This document shows, one piece after another, positions 36,235 through 47,630 of a DNA stretch of 64,000 nucleotides; within the stretch, counting starts at the first letter, position 1, and each line of letters starts with the position of its first letter. Below the pieces are notes generated by a model. It was not told where the DNA came from. It ran no database searches and saw only the letters and a program-made list of their open reading frames with translations. The stretch lies in the NCBI GenBank assembly GCA_907163375.1, contig CAJQUW010013641.1, forward strand, positions 1-64,000, given 5' to 3'. Position numbers and translations under genes: made by a program. This stretch comes from Prostheceraeus crozeri (Eukaryota > Platyhelminthes > Polycladida > Euryleptidae).

Positions 36235-39200
36235 TCACGATGCAGTAATGCCACTTTGTCTTTGAAGGTAGCTTCTCAGATAACTTGTCACTTTCATAGA
36301 AGCTGCATTTGAATTTCGGATGTCCATGGGAACCTTATTCCAGAAGCTGGTGCCGTAGAAACGCAGTGAACGCTCACCAGCTTTCACAGATCTCACTTTC
36401 GGTTGCTGAAACACATTTCTTATGGGGTTCGTCGACAACACAAAAAGTTCTCCAAGAGCGATTGGAGCATAGCCTGGATTCAGCTGGTACTTCGTTATGA
36501 ACTCTGTCATGCTTGCTGTATCTCGGTATTGGATCTTTGTTCTGGAGACTGCTTGCATCACCTTAAACAGCTTCATATGCCATCTGAGCTCCAACTCGTA
36601 TGTCTGGAGCGACTTGACAAGTTCTGGTATCGGCGTTGTGAATGCTCTGGTAGCCATTCGTAGACAACGGTTATGCATAGTCTGCATCTTTCGTTTACAA
36701 GATGCAGGGAGAAATAGATATATAGACGACACATAATCAAAATGCGGCATAACGTACGTTTGAATAAGTCTCCATCTGATGTTACGGCTTATAGTATTCT
36801 TCAGACGACGTATGCCACTCAACTTCCAAGCTATGGTTCTTGTAAGTTTCTTCACATGGTTTTCAAATGTGAAAGCTCTATCAATATTAACCCCTAGCAG
36901 TTGAATACTCTGCATATTTTCCAATCTCGAGTCTTTCATCCTGAATTTCAGATTCGCTCCGCCGCCTCCCAGTCCGATACATTGGAATTTACCTGGATTT
37001 GGTTGTAATCCGTTTTCTCTGAACCATTTCAATATATCCACCATCAGAACGTCCATTCTTTTCTGGATTTCTGTGATATCGTCACCTGTTATCCAGTAGG
37101 TGATATCATCAGCATACGCGACTACCTTTGCTCCATGCTGCAGTATCATAGGGAACAGGTCGTTTAGATAAACATTCCAAATGAGAGGTCCCCATTGGGA
37201 TCCTTGAGGAATGCCTCGCGTAACTTCATAACAAAGTTCTGATGTCTTTCCATTGACCTTAACTTGGTTGAAACGTCCGTTCAAGTATGATCCCATCAGT
37301 TCCACCGCCCTCATAGACATGCCATAGGCATGTAACTTTCTTAAAAGAAGTTGATGGGGAATGCTATCGAACGCTGCCGATAAATCAAGGGAAACTGCTG
37401 CGACTGATTTCCTTGTGTCTACCGCTTGCTTCCAATTTTCAATTATGTAAACGAGGGCTGATTCTGTGTTGTGATTCTTCTTGTATGCAAATTGGAAAGG
37501 ACAGCAGTGGAAGAACATACTTTGAAAATCGACACGTCATCAGGGTTTCGACAATTTTTGAAAAGTGAGGCAGTATGGTGATAGGTCTATAGCGCGAAAC
37601 GTCGTTTCGTGATCCACTTTTGAATACCGGAATCCAAATTCCTCTTTTCATATCAATCGGGAATTGACATTTTGCCACGATCATGTTGAATAGAGCGGCT
37701 ATGATGACACTCATGGATGCTGCAGACGCCTTGATAGCACGAGAGGGTATGCCATCCATACCAGCCGCTTTTGATGTTTTCATGTTCTTTATGATGGCCT
37801 CAACTTCTATCGGATCTGTTTGAGAAAAGTCACAAATTCATCCTCGTTCGCATTTAACTCATCGGTGATCAATTTGACACTTAAATGCTCACCGAGGCAC
37901 TCAAAGTCAGTTTCCTGTAAGCGATTGCTCTCATCATTCATGCCAATGCTCTGGAAGTGCTGTCCGAACTTATTTGCGATCTGCTCGTCTTTCACCAGAT
38001 AAGTATCACTTTCAACATTATCTTTGAGCAATATCATTGTATTGTCTTTGCACTTGCGACTTTTCATACACACCTCGAATGTCCTGTAAAAATCTTTGCA
38101 GCTTTCTGATTCACACTTATCTTTGAAATACTTTGCTGCTGCTTCTCTGTTTAGACTTCGCTCCAACTTTTGCCAATGAGTCTTGCGTTCCCATGCGTAG
38201 CATGAGTGATTTCTTTTTCCTGTTTCCTTGTCTATGGGCGCCCTGTTCAGCCAGTAGTGTTTCATACGCCGAGCGTAGGCCATTTTCCCATTGAACCAAG
38301 GTATTGAGTTAGGACGAATCGCTACTGTTATCAATGGGGCATGGCGTTCTAATATTTGAGAGAAAAGTGAACGAACAAAAGCATAGATATCATCTGCTGA
38401 GTCAAAAATATTGCACACACCAAATACAGGAATGGCCTCATTTATGTCTGACAGAAACATCTGAGGATCAAAGTTCTTAAAAGAGCGGCATATCAGTGTG
38501 CGTTTTTGAACAGGAGGGCGATCTACTCCCAAAGCTGATACCACCATGTAGTGATCGGATAGTCGGGTTCGTGAACAACAACTTCGCTAATTAAACCTTC
38601 ACTTGCAAGAACTTGATCTATACAAGATCCACTAGCAGGTCTCGTAGTCTCCTGCACCTCACAGATCACACCAGACTGGTCACATAGATCTTCAAGAAGT
38701 TCCGTGTACCTTTTCTCATGTGTTCCCAGAGCGCATAAATTAATGTCTCCAATAACCACGACATTCGATTCAGTTGAACTTGCAATGGTGAGTACATACG
38801 TCATTTCTTGTCTTGCAGCTTCTAACGAAATAGATGGTCGACGATACAAGCAAACAAGTACAAGGCTTTCATGCTCAGCGTTGACATGTAGCATAACACA
38901 TTCAATAGAACTGAATTTCTTGTCTTGCGGTTCACAAGGAATTCGAGATACTGGTATATGTTCTCTAGCATACACCAATGTTCCTCCAGACTTTTTTCTT
39001 CCTTCGCGAAAGATGCGGTACCCAAGAGCTGATAACTCGGCATCGGAAGTGCTGCCGTCTACCTTTGCTTCTTGAATACACATAATGTCCAATTTCAACT
39101 TGTCCAGATATCCGCTCTTGATGGTCAGGAGTGGCCGATCATCTTCCTTCCTGATTGAGTTCACATTTATCTGGCCGATACATATACGTTTCTGGTGTTT

Positions 39201-39239
39201 GGCTCTAAATTCTTGTAGTTGCGCAAAAGTGACTGGCAT
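36235..39239 (-). pseudogene. LINE B ORF2: endonuclease and reverse transcriptase
   Basis: Coding part of LINE B. Endonuclease (38523-39239): starts MPVTFAQLQEF, then IGQINVNSI, CIQEAKVDG, GGTLVYARE, VVIGDINLCALG. Connector and RT follow in 37807-38547 and 37439-37783 (GMDGIPSRAIK, YRPITILPHFSKIVE). RT core in 36235-37518: AVSLDLSAAFDSIPHQLL (motif A), TRGIPQGSQWGPLIWN (B), VVAYADDITYW (C), LLGVNI; then a CR1/Jockey-group C-terminal region (HNRCLRMATRA, SLRFYGTSFWNKVP). Frame changes near 38530, 37795 and 37480 make it inactive. Residues of the RT active site (YADD) are intact. Confidence 0.92.
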
Positions 39240-39287
39240 AGTTGAATATCACAGCAAATTGAACTTGAATGTTGGCAAAAATATTTA

Positions 39288-39367
39288 GTGAGCCTGGATT
39301 TGAACCCACACGGAATAGATTGATCTGGCAAGAGTTCAATCACTTAACCTCACGACCAGCGCGACGG
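39288..39367 (-). repeat. tRNA-like segment in LINE B 5' region
   Basis: On the minus strand, an A-box-like stretch (tggtcgtgaggttaagtg) and a B box (gggttcaaatcc) lie about 37 bp apart, within 130 bp upstream of the LINE B endonuclease start. Acceptor stem does not pair. It is either a SINE head captured in the LINE 5' region or an internal pol III-like promoter; the evidence does not decide. Confidence 0.45.
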
Positions 39368-40498
39368 TGTTCGACAACAGCAGTCACAATCCTGATACCC
39401 AGAAAACTTGTAGAAATGAGATGTGCAACGTCACCATACGACGCAATTTCAATGACGATTGAAGATACAAAGCTTTGAAGGACTGATCAATCAACAGCCT
39501 AGCAGGGTCACGTTCGCAGAATATCCCAAAATGAATAGCACAAAGCGGCGAAATGATAGGCGATGAACACAGATGACCGAACGACGACCATATAAAATTC
39601 TTTGAGAACGGACCACACGAGCCACCACAATTGACCAAAATACACAATCTTGCGAGAGAGACGCGAGAACACGACCAGCACAGACCACAGTCAGCAAGAG
39701 TCAACCAAAACCAACGAACAACACTAGGAAATAGAAAAAAACAGCAACCCTTCCTGAAGGGCTACTATAAAATAAATGGAGAAAAAATAAAGGAACAAAA
39801 TGGACCGAAGTCCCAGGAAACCGGCAATGGTTGGATGGCCCGACGGACAGTGATCGCTACGCGAGTCCACCCGCTCACCCCAGTAACCAGAAAAAAAAAG
39901 AACTTACTCACTCCCTGAAGATACACGCCGCAAAAAAAAGGGTAGAGTATTCAGGGAAGCACACAGGCGAGCCCCTAGCCCTCGATAGTCGGAGGAAGAC
40001 AAACGAAAAAGGCTGAATAGACAAACTAGGAAGAAGTAAGACAAACATAGAACTGGGAGAGGCAAACGAAACCAGATGTAAATTAAAATAATGAGAGAAA
40101 TTGAAAAGAAAAGTGGAGAGCAAGAACATTAAGGTAGTGGGCAAGAACACAAACTCAACCTACACGGAGAGATACCAAAAACACCAGAGACAACCGGACG
40201 AAACAGACGACAACCTCAGAAAAGCAGTAGACACACCCTAAGAAGCGGACGAACACAGATACCCCTAAGGGGCAAGCGGGTGACCAATCTCCTCCGGCCG
40301 AAAGCAGACAGGAAAAGGAAGGAGGACCAGCTACCAGGAACGACAAAAGCAGTTCCGGAGACCTGCCTCCTTCAAGCCCGAAACAGGCGCGAAACACGGA
40401 GGAGAGAGACCAGACGCTTGCAGGAATAAAAAAAAAACTGACAACTAAGGAAAAAAAGAAGGTAAACCGGTTGAGCAGTCTACTCGCACAAACTTAGG

Positions 40499-41344
40499 GC
40501 CCTTGCTATTCAACCTGTACACAGCTGAGTTAAGTACAATCGTGGAATCCCATGGCATGCAGTTCCATCAGTACGCAGACGACTGCCAAGTGTACATAAG
40601 CGTGCCCAGTGATGAAGCCCAGTCTGCTATCGACCGACTGTCCTGCTGCGTTTCTGACCTAGGGGACTCGTTGATGGCCTCCAGACTTCGGCTTAATCCA
40701 GAGAAGACAATCATTATCTGGTTGGGATCCAGGCAGCAAGTTGCAAAGATCAAACCTGCTAGCGTCGACATTTTGTCTACATCGATCACGCCTGTCGAGT
40801 CAGTGCGCAATCTTGGCGTTATGCTGGACAGTAACCTAACGATGTCTGCAAACGTTACAGCTGTTTGCCGATCAGCCTTTTGCTTCCTACGCCAGCTAAG
40901 ACCAGTCATCCACTCCCTACCGACCGACGCTGCTAAGACTTTAGTTCATGCTTTTGTATCATCTCGTGTTGATTACTGCAGTTCACTTTTCTACAATATC
41001 TCGGATGTTCTTCTACGTCGTCTCCAAGCGGTATGTCTACGTACGGCATGTCTCCGGACTATATTGCAGATGAGTGCACCCTAATCAAGCATCCTGGGGA
41101 TCGCAAATTAAGGTCATATGATGTGTTGACATGTGCCGTACGTAGATCACATACGCGACTTGGTGATCGAGCCTTCGCGTGTGCTGGACCTAAACTATGG
41201 AATAGCCTCCCTATCCATCTCAGGGACAGTGACCTACAGCTGAATACCTTTCGTCGGTCACAGAAAACTTTTCTATTCAGCGCCTAGTGACTTTTACTGT
41301 TTTTGTGCGCTCTATAAATGCTCTTATAAATAAATAAATAAATA
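40499..41344 (+). pseudogene. LINE A, 3' part: RT end and tail
   Basis: Continuation of LINE A after LINE B. The frame opens with PLLFNLYTAEL, then FHQYADDCQVYIS (motif C), RLRLNPEKT, NLGVMLDSNLTMS, SRVDYCSSLFYN and RRLQAV. About 50 residues usual at this point are missing, and the frame changes (about 41035) before YIADECTLI, RLGDRAFACAGPKLWNSLP and FRRSQKTFLF. Stop TAG at 41285-41287. The 3' end is short and finishes with a (TAAA)n tail at 41325-41344, typical of the L2/CR1 group. Together with 33937-36103 it forms one LINE of about 3 kb. Confidence 0.92.
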
Positions 41345-43853
41345 ATGTTGGAAAAACCACCCAATTTCTAAATGCTAGGTTGAATGGTCACCGTCACCAC
41401 GTATCCTCAAAACCCACTACTTTCCTTTATGAACACTTTAGGCAAGATGGTCATAATTTTTACAACATTAAATTGCAAATTATAGACCATGTAGATTCCA
41501 ACTTCTCTGATAATTCTGACCTTAGAGATAAGGAACTTCTGAAGGAGGATTTTTAGATTAAACGCTATGTACAATCTTCCCACTTGGCTTGAACGATAGA
41601 ATTCAAGGTTTTGGTTGTGTCTCCAAAGGTTCCTTACATAAGCAGTACTTCTCTTCTCCGGTCCTTAGAAGACCTAGAGGGCATGGGATTCACAGTAATA
41701 AGAGAAATGTCTTGACCAAATGTTTAGAGTCTCTCTACGATAAAATTAATAGCTGTTGTAATTCCAACATATTTTACGAATTTTACATCACTTTGAAATC
41801 TCCTAGTCATATCACACTTAAACAACTTCTTGCTTTTACTCTTAGCAAGCCTGGTACCTGCTCGTATCTAGTTGAATTATTCTGTTCGAGTTTCTTAGAA
41901 GTCGAAGATTTGGTTGATAAGGTCGACAGGGAAGTTATTATTATCCCTTTGAGTGCAAAGAAGTAGATCTCTTAAAAGTTTCTTCCATTTTCGCTGATTC
42001 ACATGTTAACAGTATGTTGCCTAATCCAATTCGTAGTAAATGTACACAACAGGTTTTCTTCAAATACACCACCCCCATTGGTCGGAAGCTCTTCAATTAC
42101 AAACAGATCTTGAAGAATGCTTCTATTGATGAAATCAGAGAATTTATTAGCAAGCCTTGTCTTTGTTCTAATTCTATCTTCTGCTACAAGCCCGCTTCAC
42201 ACGTGTTTACTGGTGACTTGAGTATTATATCCAACCCAAAACTTAGGGATTTGATGGCAAAGGGCACCAATTATAGAGAGCCTATTCACAAGTCTTGGGA
42301 TTTTGTTAGAGTCAGTGTTAAAAATGCATTAGTTGCATTTATTGAAGTCTTGTAGAAAATACGCCCTTAAGAATTCTGACTTCCAGGATTGGTCGGAGGC
42401 TGTCCTTAAGATAATTAAAAATCGCATTTCCTTCCAAAGTTCTAGCTTTCCATCTTTGCGTTCGCACGAGGTACTAAGATCTAAGAAGTGTAAAAACTTC
42501 ATTTCAAGCTTTCAGAAGAATTATGTCATTATCAGGCGGATAAGGCCGCCAACAATTTTGTTATAGTGTGTAGGAAGTATTACCTCATTGTCCTCTTGAA
42601 CGAACTAGGCTTTGACCTTAGAAGTTTCAATCCTCTTGGTAATCAGACTTACGCACCAGTAATTTCTTAAATTAATGACATAATTGCCGAACATTGCACC
42701 GCCCTCAAGGATTCCTTTGGTATAACGGTTAAAGACAAGTTAATGGTTTTACCTAAACTTTTCTGGATACCTAAATTGCACAAGAATCCGTATAAGAGTA
42801 GATTCATAGCTGGTGCCAGGAATAGCACTTCCAAAGATTTGGCCATACTTGTGAACAAAGGTTTGCAATTGGTCCGGGACAAGTTTAGTAGTTATTGCCT
42901 TTCCATCAAGCATAATTCAGGTGTGAACGCCTTCTGCAGCACTAACTCTTCTGGGGAATTCCTAGACAGGATGTCGGGTTTGAATTACAAGTATATGATT
43001 TCTCCACACTCTATACGAATTTTAATTTAGACCAAGTTATGGAGTCGTTGAAAGACTCATGTGAGTTAATTTTTAGCAGTTCCAAGAGCTTTATTTGCAT
43101 TGGCTATTATAGAACCTTCTTCTCGAATAAAAAATACAGAGGGTATCACTGCTGGTCCAAAACCCAATTCCTTAATGCTATTAGCTTCATCTCGGATAAC
43201 ACTGTCACTTTCGGGGGACTTGTCTTCAAGCAAATTCGAGGCATACCTATGGGTGGGAATTCCAGCTCACTCTTAGCTGACCTGTTTTTAGCTTACAGGG
43301 AGTTTCAGTTTGTGAGGGGGCTCCTAGCGAGTAAGAGATTTGGCTTAGCCAAACTTCTCTCTCGTACCACTAGGTATGTCGACGACATTTGTGTGTTTAA
43401 CTACAAACATTTTGATAAGATCCTTCCTGAAATCTACCCGGTAGATCTCTTGGCTAGCAGAAGCGGGGACAACAACAAATGTGTTAATTATTTGGATGTC
43501 AAAATCAGGATCGAAGATGGTGGCCAATACATCACAGAGGTTTACCATAAGGTTGATGAGTTCAGCTTCCCAGTGGTGCTGTATACTTTCCCCGAGAGTA
43601 ATATGCCTTTGAACACTGGCTTAAACATCTTTGCTGCCCAACTCATCAGGTTCGCCAGGATTTCATCTGATGCTTCCGCCTTCACATCAAGAGCTAAGGG
43701 CATTTTTGATATCTTCAAAGGACGGGGTTATAAGACTAATTTGCTGGTTAATTCTTGCATAAAGTCCTTCTCAAAGAATAGGTTCCTCGTTTTAAAGTTT
43801 GGTTGTTTTTCGCCCCGCCAGATGCCATCCATCATTGCCATGTTGGGCTAAGA
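41345..43853 (+). pseudogene. Penelope-like element, GIY-YIG ahead of RT
   Basis: Coding remnant with domains in the order nuclease then reverse transcriptase. 41345-41600: GIY-YIG-type endonuclease, entered at VGKTTQFLNARLNGHR, then LYEHFRQDGHNFYNI, LQIIDHVD and a GLNDRIQGF motif. 41600-42740: a variable linker. 42743-43851: RT with FWIPKLHKNPYKSRFIAG, QIRGIPMGGNSSSLLADL (motif B) and TTRYVDDICVFN (motif C, YVDD), then CVNYLDVKI and a FPVVLYTFPESN block. Classical Penelope elements carry GIY-YIG after the RT; this permuted order fits the Naiad-type clade reported from invertebrates. The 5' end is cut off inside the nuclease, directly after the LINE A tail. Several breaks; not functional. Confidence 0.8.
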
Positions 43854-44869
43854 AAACCTCTTCCAGTTTCAAGGGCATCCTTTTGTCCTAAAAATTCCAA
43901 AAAAAATTATTTTCGGTTAGGTTCTGCTATGTTTCCTCAGGCTTAGAGAGACCTTCCAGGTCGTACATTCGATATGGTTGGCCTGGCCCCGCCATGTGGT
44001 ATAGGTTGGAGGTTAGGGGCCGAAACCTTGCTTTATGCAGCCACATGGTTCCTCCCTGATGACTCTATACATAGCAAACTTAATTTTGGTTTTTTAGGTT
44101 TCTTATTTTCACCTTTTATTATTTTTAAGTTAGCTTCTCGTCAGGTCCATGACGAACTCTTATTTCAGTTCTTATATGGTAAAATAAAATCGTTTATAAG
44201 TATTAATTTATTTCCCTTCTCGTCTTAAGTTGAGTCGACTAGCCTTTATACGTATTTCAGTCCCTACTCTATACTGGAATAGGTTACTATATGTTGTTAG
44301 TATTAATTTATATTCATTCGTTAATGACTTTTAATTACCTAATTATTTACAGGATTCTACACTAGGGTAGTTGTTTAACATTGGTATCTTCCGTTTCCTG
44401 GATCCTTCGAATTTTTTGGACCGTGTCGTGTCTTAATTCCATTACTGAGTACTGAGCTGATAGCATAGTGTGGAACGAGTCCCCATCTTTCAGTATAAGT
44501 GCATTAATTATTCACGTCACATGTATTCTTTTTTATAATAGGTCTCATAGTTATTTTGCTGGTAGGCATATTATTATTATTGCAGTTTGCCATTTATTTA
44601 CTGGTTTGATCTTATTATCAATCTTTCTCTTCGTTCAATCTTGCATTTTTAGGATTCGACGCTGATTTTCCTCCATGTTGTTTTAAGTATTAAGGTGATA
44701 AGCTATTACTGCCTTCAATATTGTATTAGCTGCTAGTTTTGATCCGGTTATAAGATTATGGAGTTTGGCCGAAATCCTAATCGTCAGGCATTGCTAGTGT
44801 AGGTGCCATGCCTTTCTATTAGAATACATTGAAATCCTTCGAATTCTCTTTTCGTATTAAGTTCATGTA
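43854..44869. other. 3' flank of Penelope-like element
   Basis: Non-coding. Contains an inverted pair ccatgtgg (about 43993) and ccacatgg (about 44042), which could form a stem in the RNA. Short open frames here show no domain. The end of the Penelope-like element is not defined. Confidence 0.4.
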
Positions 44870-45165
44870 CAGTGGTCGGATTGAGAATTTTCAGGATTTT
44901 CGTGCCCATGCAGTGCCACCAGCTGAAAGAACTTACTGCTTCACATGCATGGCTATGAATCGCATTGTAATTGAATTGCATAATCTTCATATTGTTTATT
45001 TGAGCCTGTAAATGCACATTTGCTGCATATTACATGCACAATGTACATGCAATGGAAACAGGTTAACTGAAAATATGCCGAAATGCCTAGAAATGCACTT
45101 CGTATTTAGCTACAAGTGCGAGCATTATTCTCAGTACGTATATTACGTGGAAAAGTTTATAAAAA

Positions 45166-45408
45166 TCATTTCTTATTAGGAACAGTATTGTCATCGTTAC
45201 TGTGAAGGTCAACACTGATCCCTCTTTTCATGAACTTTTGAAATAGTCTGTCTGATTCCAGATTTTTCTCATCCATTAGTTCCGTCATTTTATTCAAAAG
45301 AACCTTCAGATTTGCATCCGCATCCTTCAGACTTTTCGGAGTCTCGTCATATCTTCTTGACACGAGTCTTTTCGTTTTATCATCTCTGATTCTCTGTTTA
45401 TTTTGCAA
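45166..45408 (-). CDS. Small charged ORF, possible transposon accessory protein
   Basis: 80-aa frame (no ATG at its start; the first in-frame codons read KPTLQNKQR) with strongly basic N half and an amphipathic helix: LKVLLNKMTELMDEKNL, then DRLFQKFMKRGISVDL. The composition resembles the C-terminal helical tail of Myb/SANT- or MADF-type accessory proteins of DNA transposons, but that is inference. It lies just inside the left end of the 44870-48349 element and may be a 3' exon or fragment. Confidence 0.35.
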   Translation of the reverse strand: MQNKQRIRDDKTKRLVSRRYDETPKSLKDADANLKVLLNKMTELMDEKNLESDRLFQKFMKRGISVDLHSNDDNTVPNKK

Positions 45409-46005
45409 TGTTGGCTTTTAAGTTTGTTTGTACTACTTCAAGCCTTTTATAGGCTTTGTTGGGCATGCCTTTGGTCAAGGGTTCGCCTGCTGCTGATCGC
45501 CCAAGATGCTAAAGGAACCGAAACGAAATGTAGGCAATTGATCAGTTTGCTGATGAGACCCGCGCATCTTTGTAGGGTAAACTCGGCTAATTCAGAGATT
45601 TGATCAAATAATTTTCTTACTTAAAGAAATCCGATATTCTACACTTCACGTATGGAAATCTAATATGTAGTATGTAGGTAATATGTAGGACTACGCCAAT
45701 CATGTTAGAATGATCAAAAATTGCATGGCGAAAGTGATGTTACACGATATTCTTTATATAGATAACAATAGATGTGACAAAAATTCACTGTTCATACATG
45801 CACATCGTGGTAAAGTCAACATTTTCTGATACAATGCCGATAGACAACTATGTATTGACTGAACATTTGCTGCAAGTTAGAAAGTCAATGCAAATCAACC
45901 TAGATCAAAATACACCTGCTAGATATTTAGCTAGTTTATCGAAAAGCAAGTATTTTTTCATTACTTGGCTTATGATGGATCGGTAAACACGCATTGCTGC
46001 TGCTA

Positions 46006-46370
46006 AGAAGGCAATAACAATCAGCAGAATATCAATCTATAAAGCTACCAGGCAATACGGCATTCTCGAGACTACATTGAGAAGACATGTCAAAACTTCT
46101 ATCAATCCGATTCCTGTCAACCTACAATCTCTAATCGGCAGCCAAGAGTATTCGCCAAGATTAATTAAGTATTCGACGGATATGGTTCGCTTAGGGTTCG
46201 GATTGAAAACAATTGATGATTCGTTTTGCGAATACTATGGCTGGAAATGGCGGTCCTCTTTCAAAAGACGTGACAATATTTCAGTGAGAGCGCTCGAGCC
46301 AGTAGCCCACTATCGAGAAACGATTACGAAACACGTCATGATGGACAACTTCGACAATAACGGAGCTTAA
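46006..46370 (+). pseudogene. pogo-like transposase, N-terminal remnant
   Basis: Frame with ISRISIYKATRQYGILETTLRRH, a psq-type helix-turn-helix (the -RKAAxxYGIPxSTLRRR- pattern), followed by LIGSQEYSPRLIKYSTDM and a second DNA-binding half (GWKWRSSFKRRDNISVRALEP). The catalytic DDE core is absent. It is distinct from the intact pogo copy at 20934 and lies inside the composite element. Confidence 0.65.
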
Positions 46371-46434
46371 GGAGCCGAACTGCATCTGGAAGATAAGTCT
46401 CATCTCATAGGCCTATACAATCTAAATGAAACTA

Positions 46435-47630
46435 CAGGGTGTTTCATATTTACCTGCCTAATATCGATGTAAGAGGAATTTCCAACTTATAGCGCTGTTA
46501 TTTGTTTTACTGAATGCAGTGATTGATGATATGAAATAGAACCGTCAGCTGGTGAGAGATGTAATGACTAATGACAAATCATTGTCTTGTTCCATGAACG
46601 ATCGATTATTTGATGACTTGTGATCAACACTTACAATTCATGCTAATATCATTTGTGGTTCACGGCTGTCGCATCAGAAATGTCCAACCGATCGCGAAGA
46701 GATCATCACTTGAGCATAAATGAGCGCATCGTTGTTGTTCAGCTCTACTATGCAACAGGTGGTAACATCCGTAAAACTCAACGAGACTTCTGTGAATATT
46801 TGCAACAAGGAATCTTTGCTCAAGTCATCCTCGCACAGTAAAATCCATTATCGCGAAATTCGAAGCTACCGGATCCGTTGGACATGCTGGTACTGGAAGA
46901 CCTGTTTCAGTGACGACAGAAGAGAACCAAGATCTCCTTGCAGTTGCAATTACTGCAAGTCCAAGCAAGTCTGTTTGTAGAATGAGTGCTGAGCGATGAA
47001 TTAATGAAAGATGATATGGATCGAAGACTGCAGTTTTGTAAACTTTTCAACAGCCAATGTCGGTTTGATCCCAACTTTCTCATGCTGTGCGAACATGAAA
47101 TGAAAGCTCTAGCAGTCATGGTGTTGGCAGAAATCTGTTCGGACGGTGTTATTGGCCCTTTATTTTCCCATGAATTATTTTATTTTTCCTGACAGTCATA
47201 CCTGACACTTGCAGGATGTTGCTACCATCGTTGCCGCAATTTGTTAATTTTAACACTTGCTTTTGGCAGCAAGATGGTGTTCCCGATTATTTGTCAGCGG
47301 GATGTCAGTAGCTTTCTGGACAACTCCATTCCAAAGAGATGGTTTGGCCGTCGTTTTAACCCCAATGGACTTCTTCTTCTGGGGTTACCTTAGAGAAAGG
47401 GTTTATGGCACTAGACCGACCACGATAACTGATTTGCGAGAGAACACAATTAAGGATGCAAGCAACATACCGAATGCATGTGCAAATGCTGACGGTTGTC
47501 ATTTTGAGCATTTGTAAATATATGTTTTGCTATGGAATGTGTTGTTTTATCATTTACTACTGAGCTCAATCGCTATTAGTTCGATTTTAAAAATTTCACA
47601 AAATTTGGCAGGTAATTATGAAACACCCTG
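46435..47630 (+). mobile_element. Deleted mariner-type transposon
   Basis: Ends cagggtgtttcatatttacc and its inverse (ggtaattatgaaacaccctg) mark a 1.2-kb copy; the left side has TA, the right side CA. Transposase pieces: HHLSINERIVVVQLYYATGGNIRKTQRDF (46653 on), a linker with ATGSVGHAGTGRP (about 46870) and the C-terminal MDFFFWGYLRERVYGTRP (about 47366). The middle with the first two catalytic Asp is deleted or unrecognisable. Related to, but distinct from, the copy at 16481. Confidence 0.8.

Larger units (their letters stand above)
36104..40492 (-). mobile_element. LINE B, complete insertion into LINE A
   Basis: A 4389-bp retroposon in opposite orientation to LINE A. Target duplication: cttagg at 36098-36103 and 40493-40498; removing the insert rejoins LINE A codons for SVLG and PLLFNLY in frame. 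The 3' end (left side) carries a short (AATAC)n tail on the minus strand, the mark of target-primed reverse transcription. About 1.25 kb precedes the endonuclease frame (39240-40492) as a 5' region without a recognisable ORF1. Younger than LINE A by necessity. Confidence 0.93.

Noticed and set aside
44050-44080. ctgatga followed by a short stem, as in a hammerhead ribozyme of Penelope-like elements
   Set aside because: After ctgatga the expected GAAA reads CAAA, the putative stem II has only four pairs, and no stem III or cleavage-site strand could be drawn.
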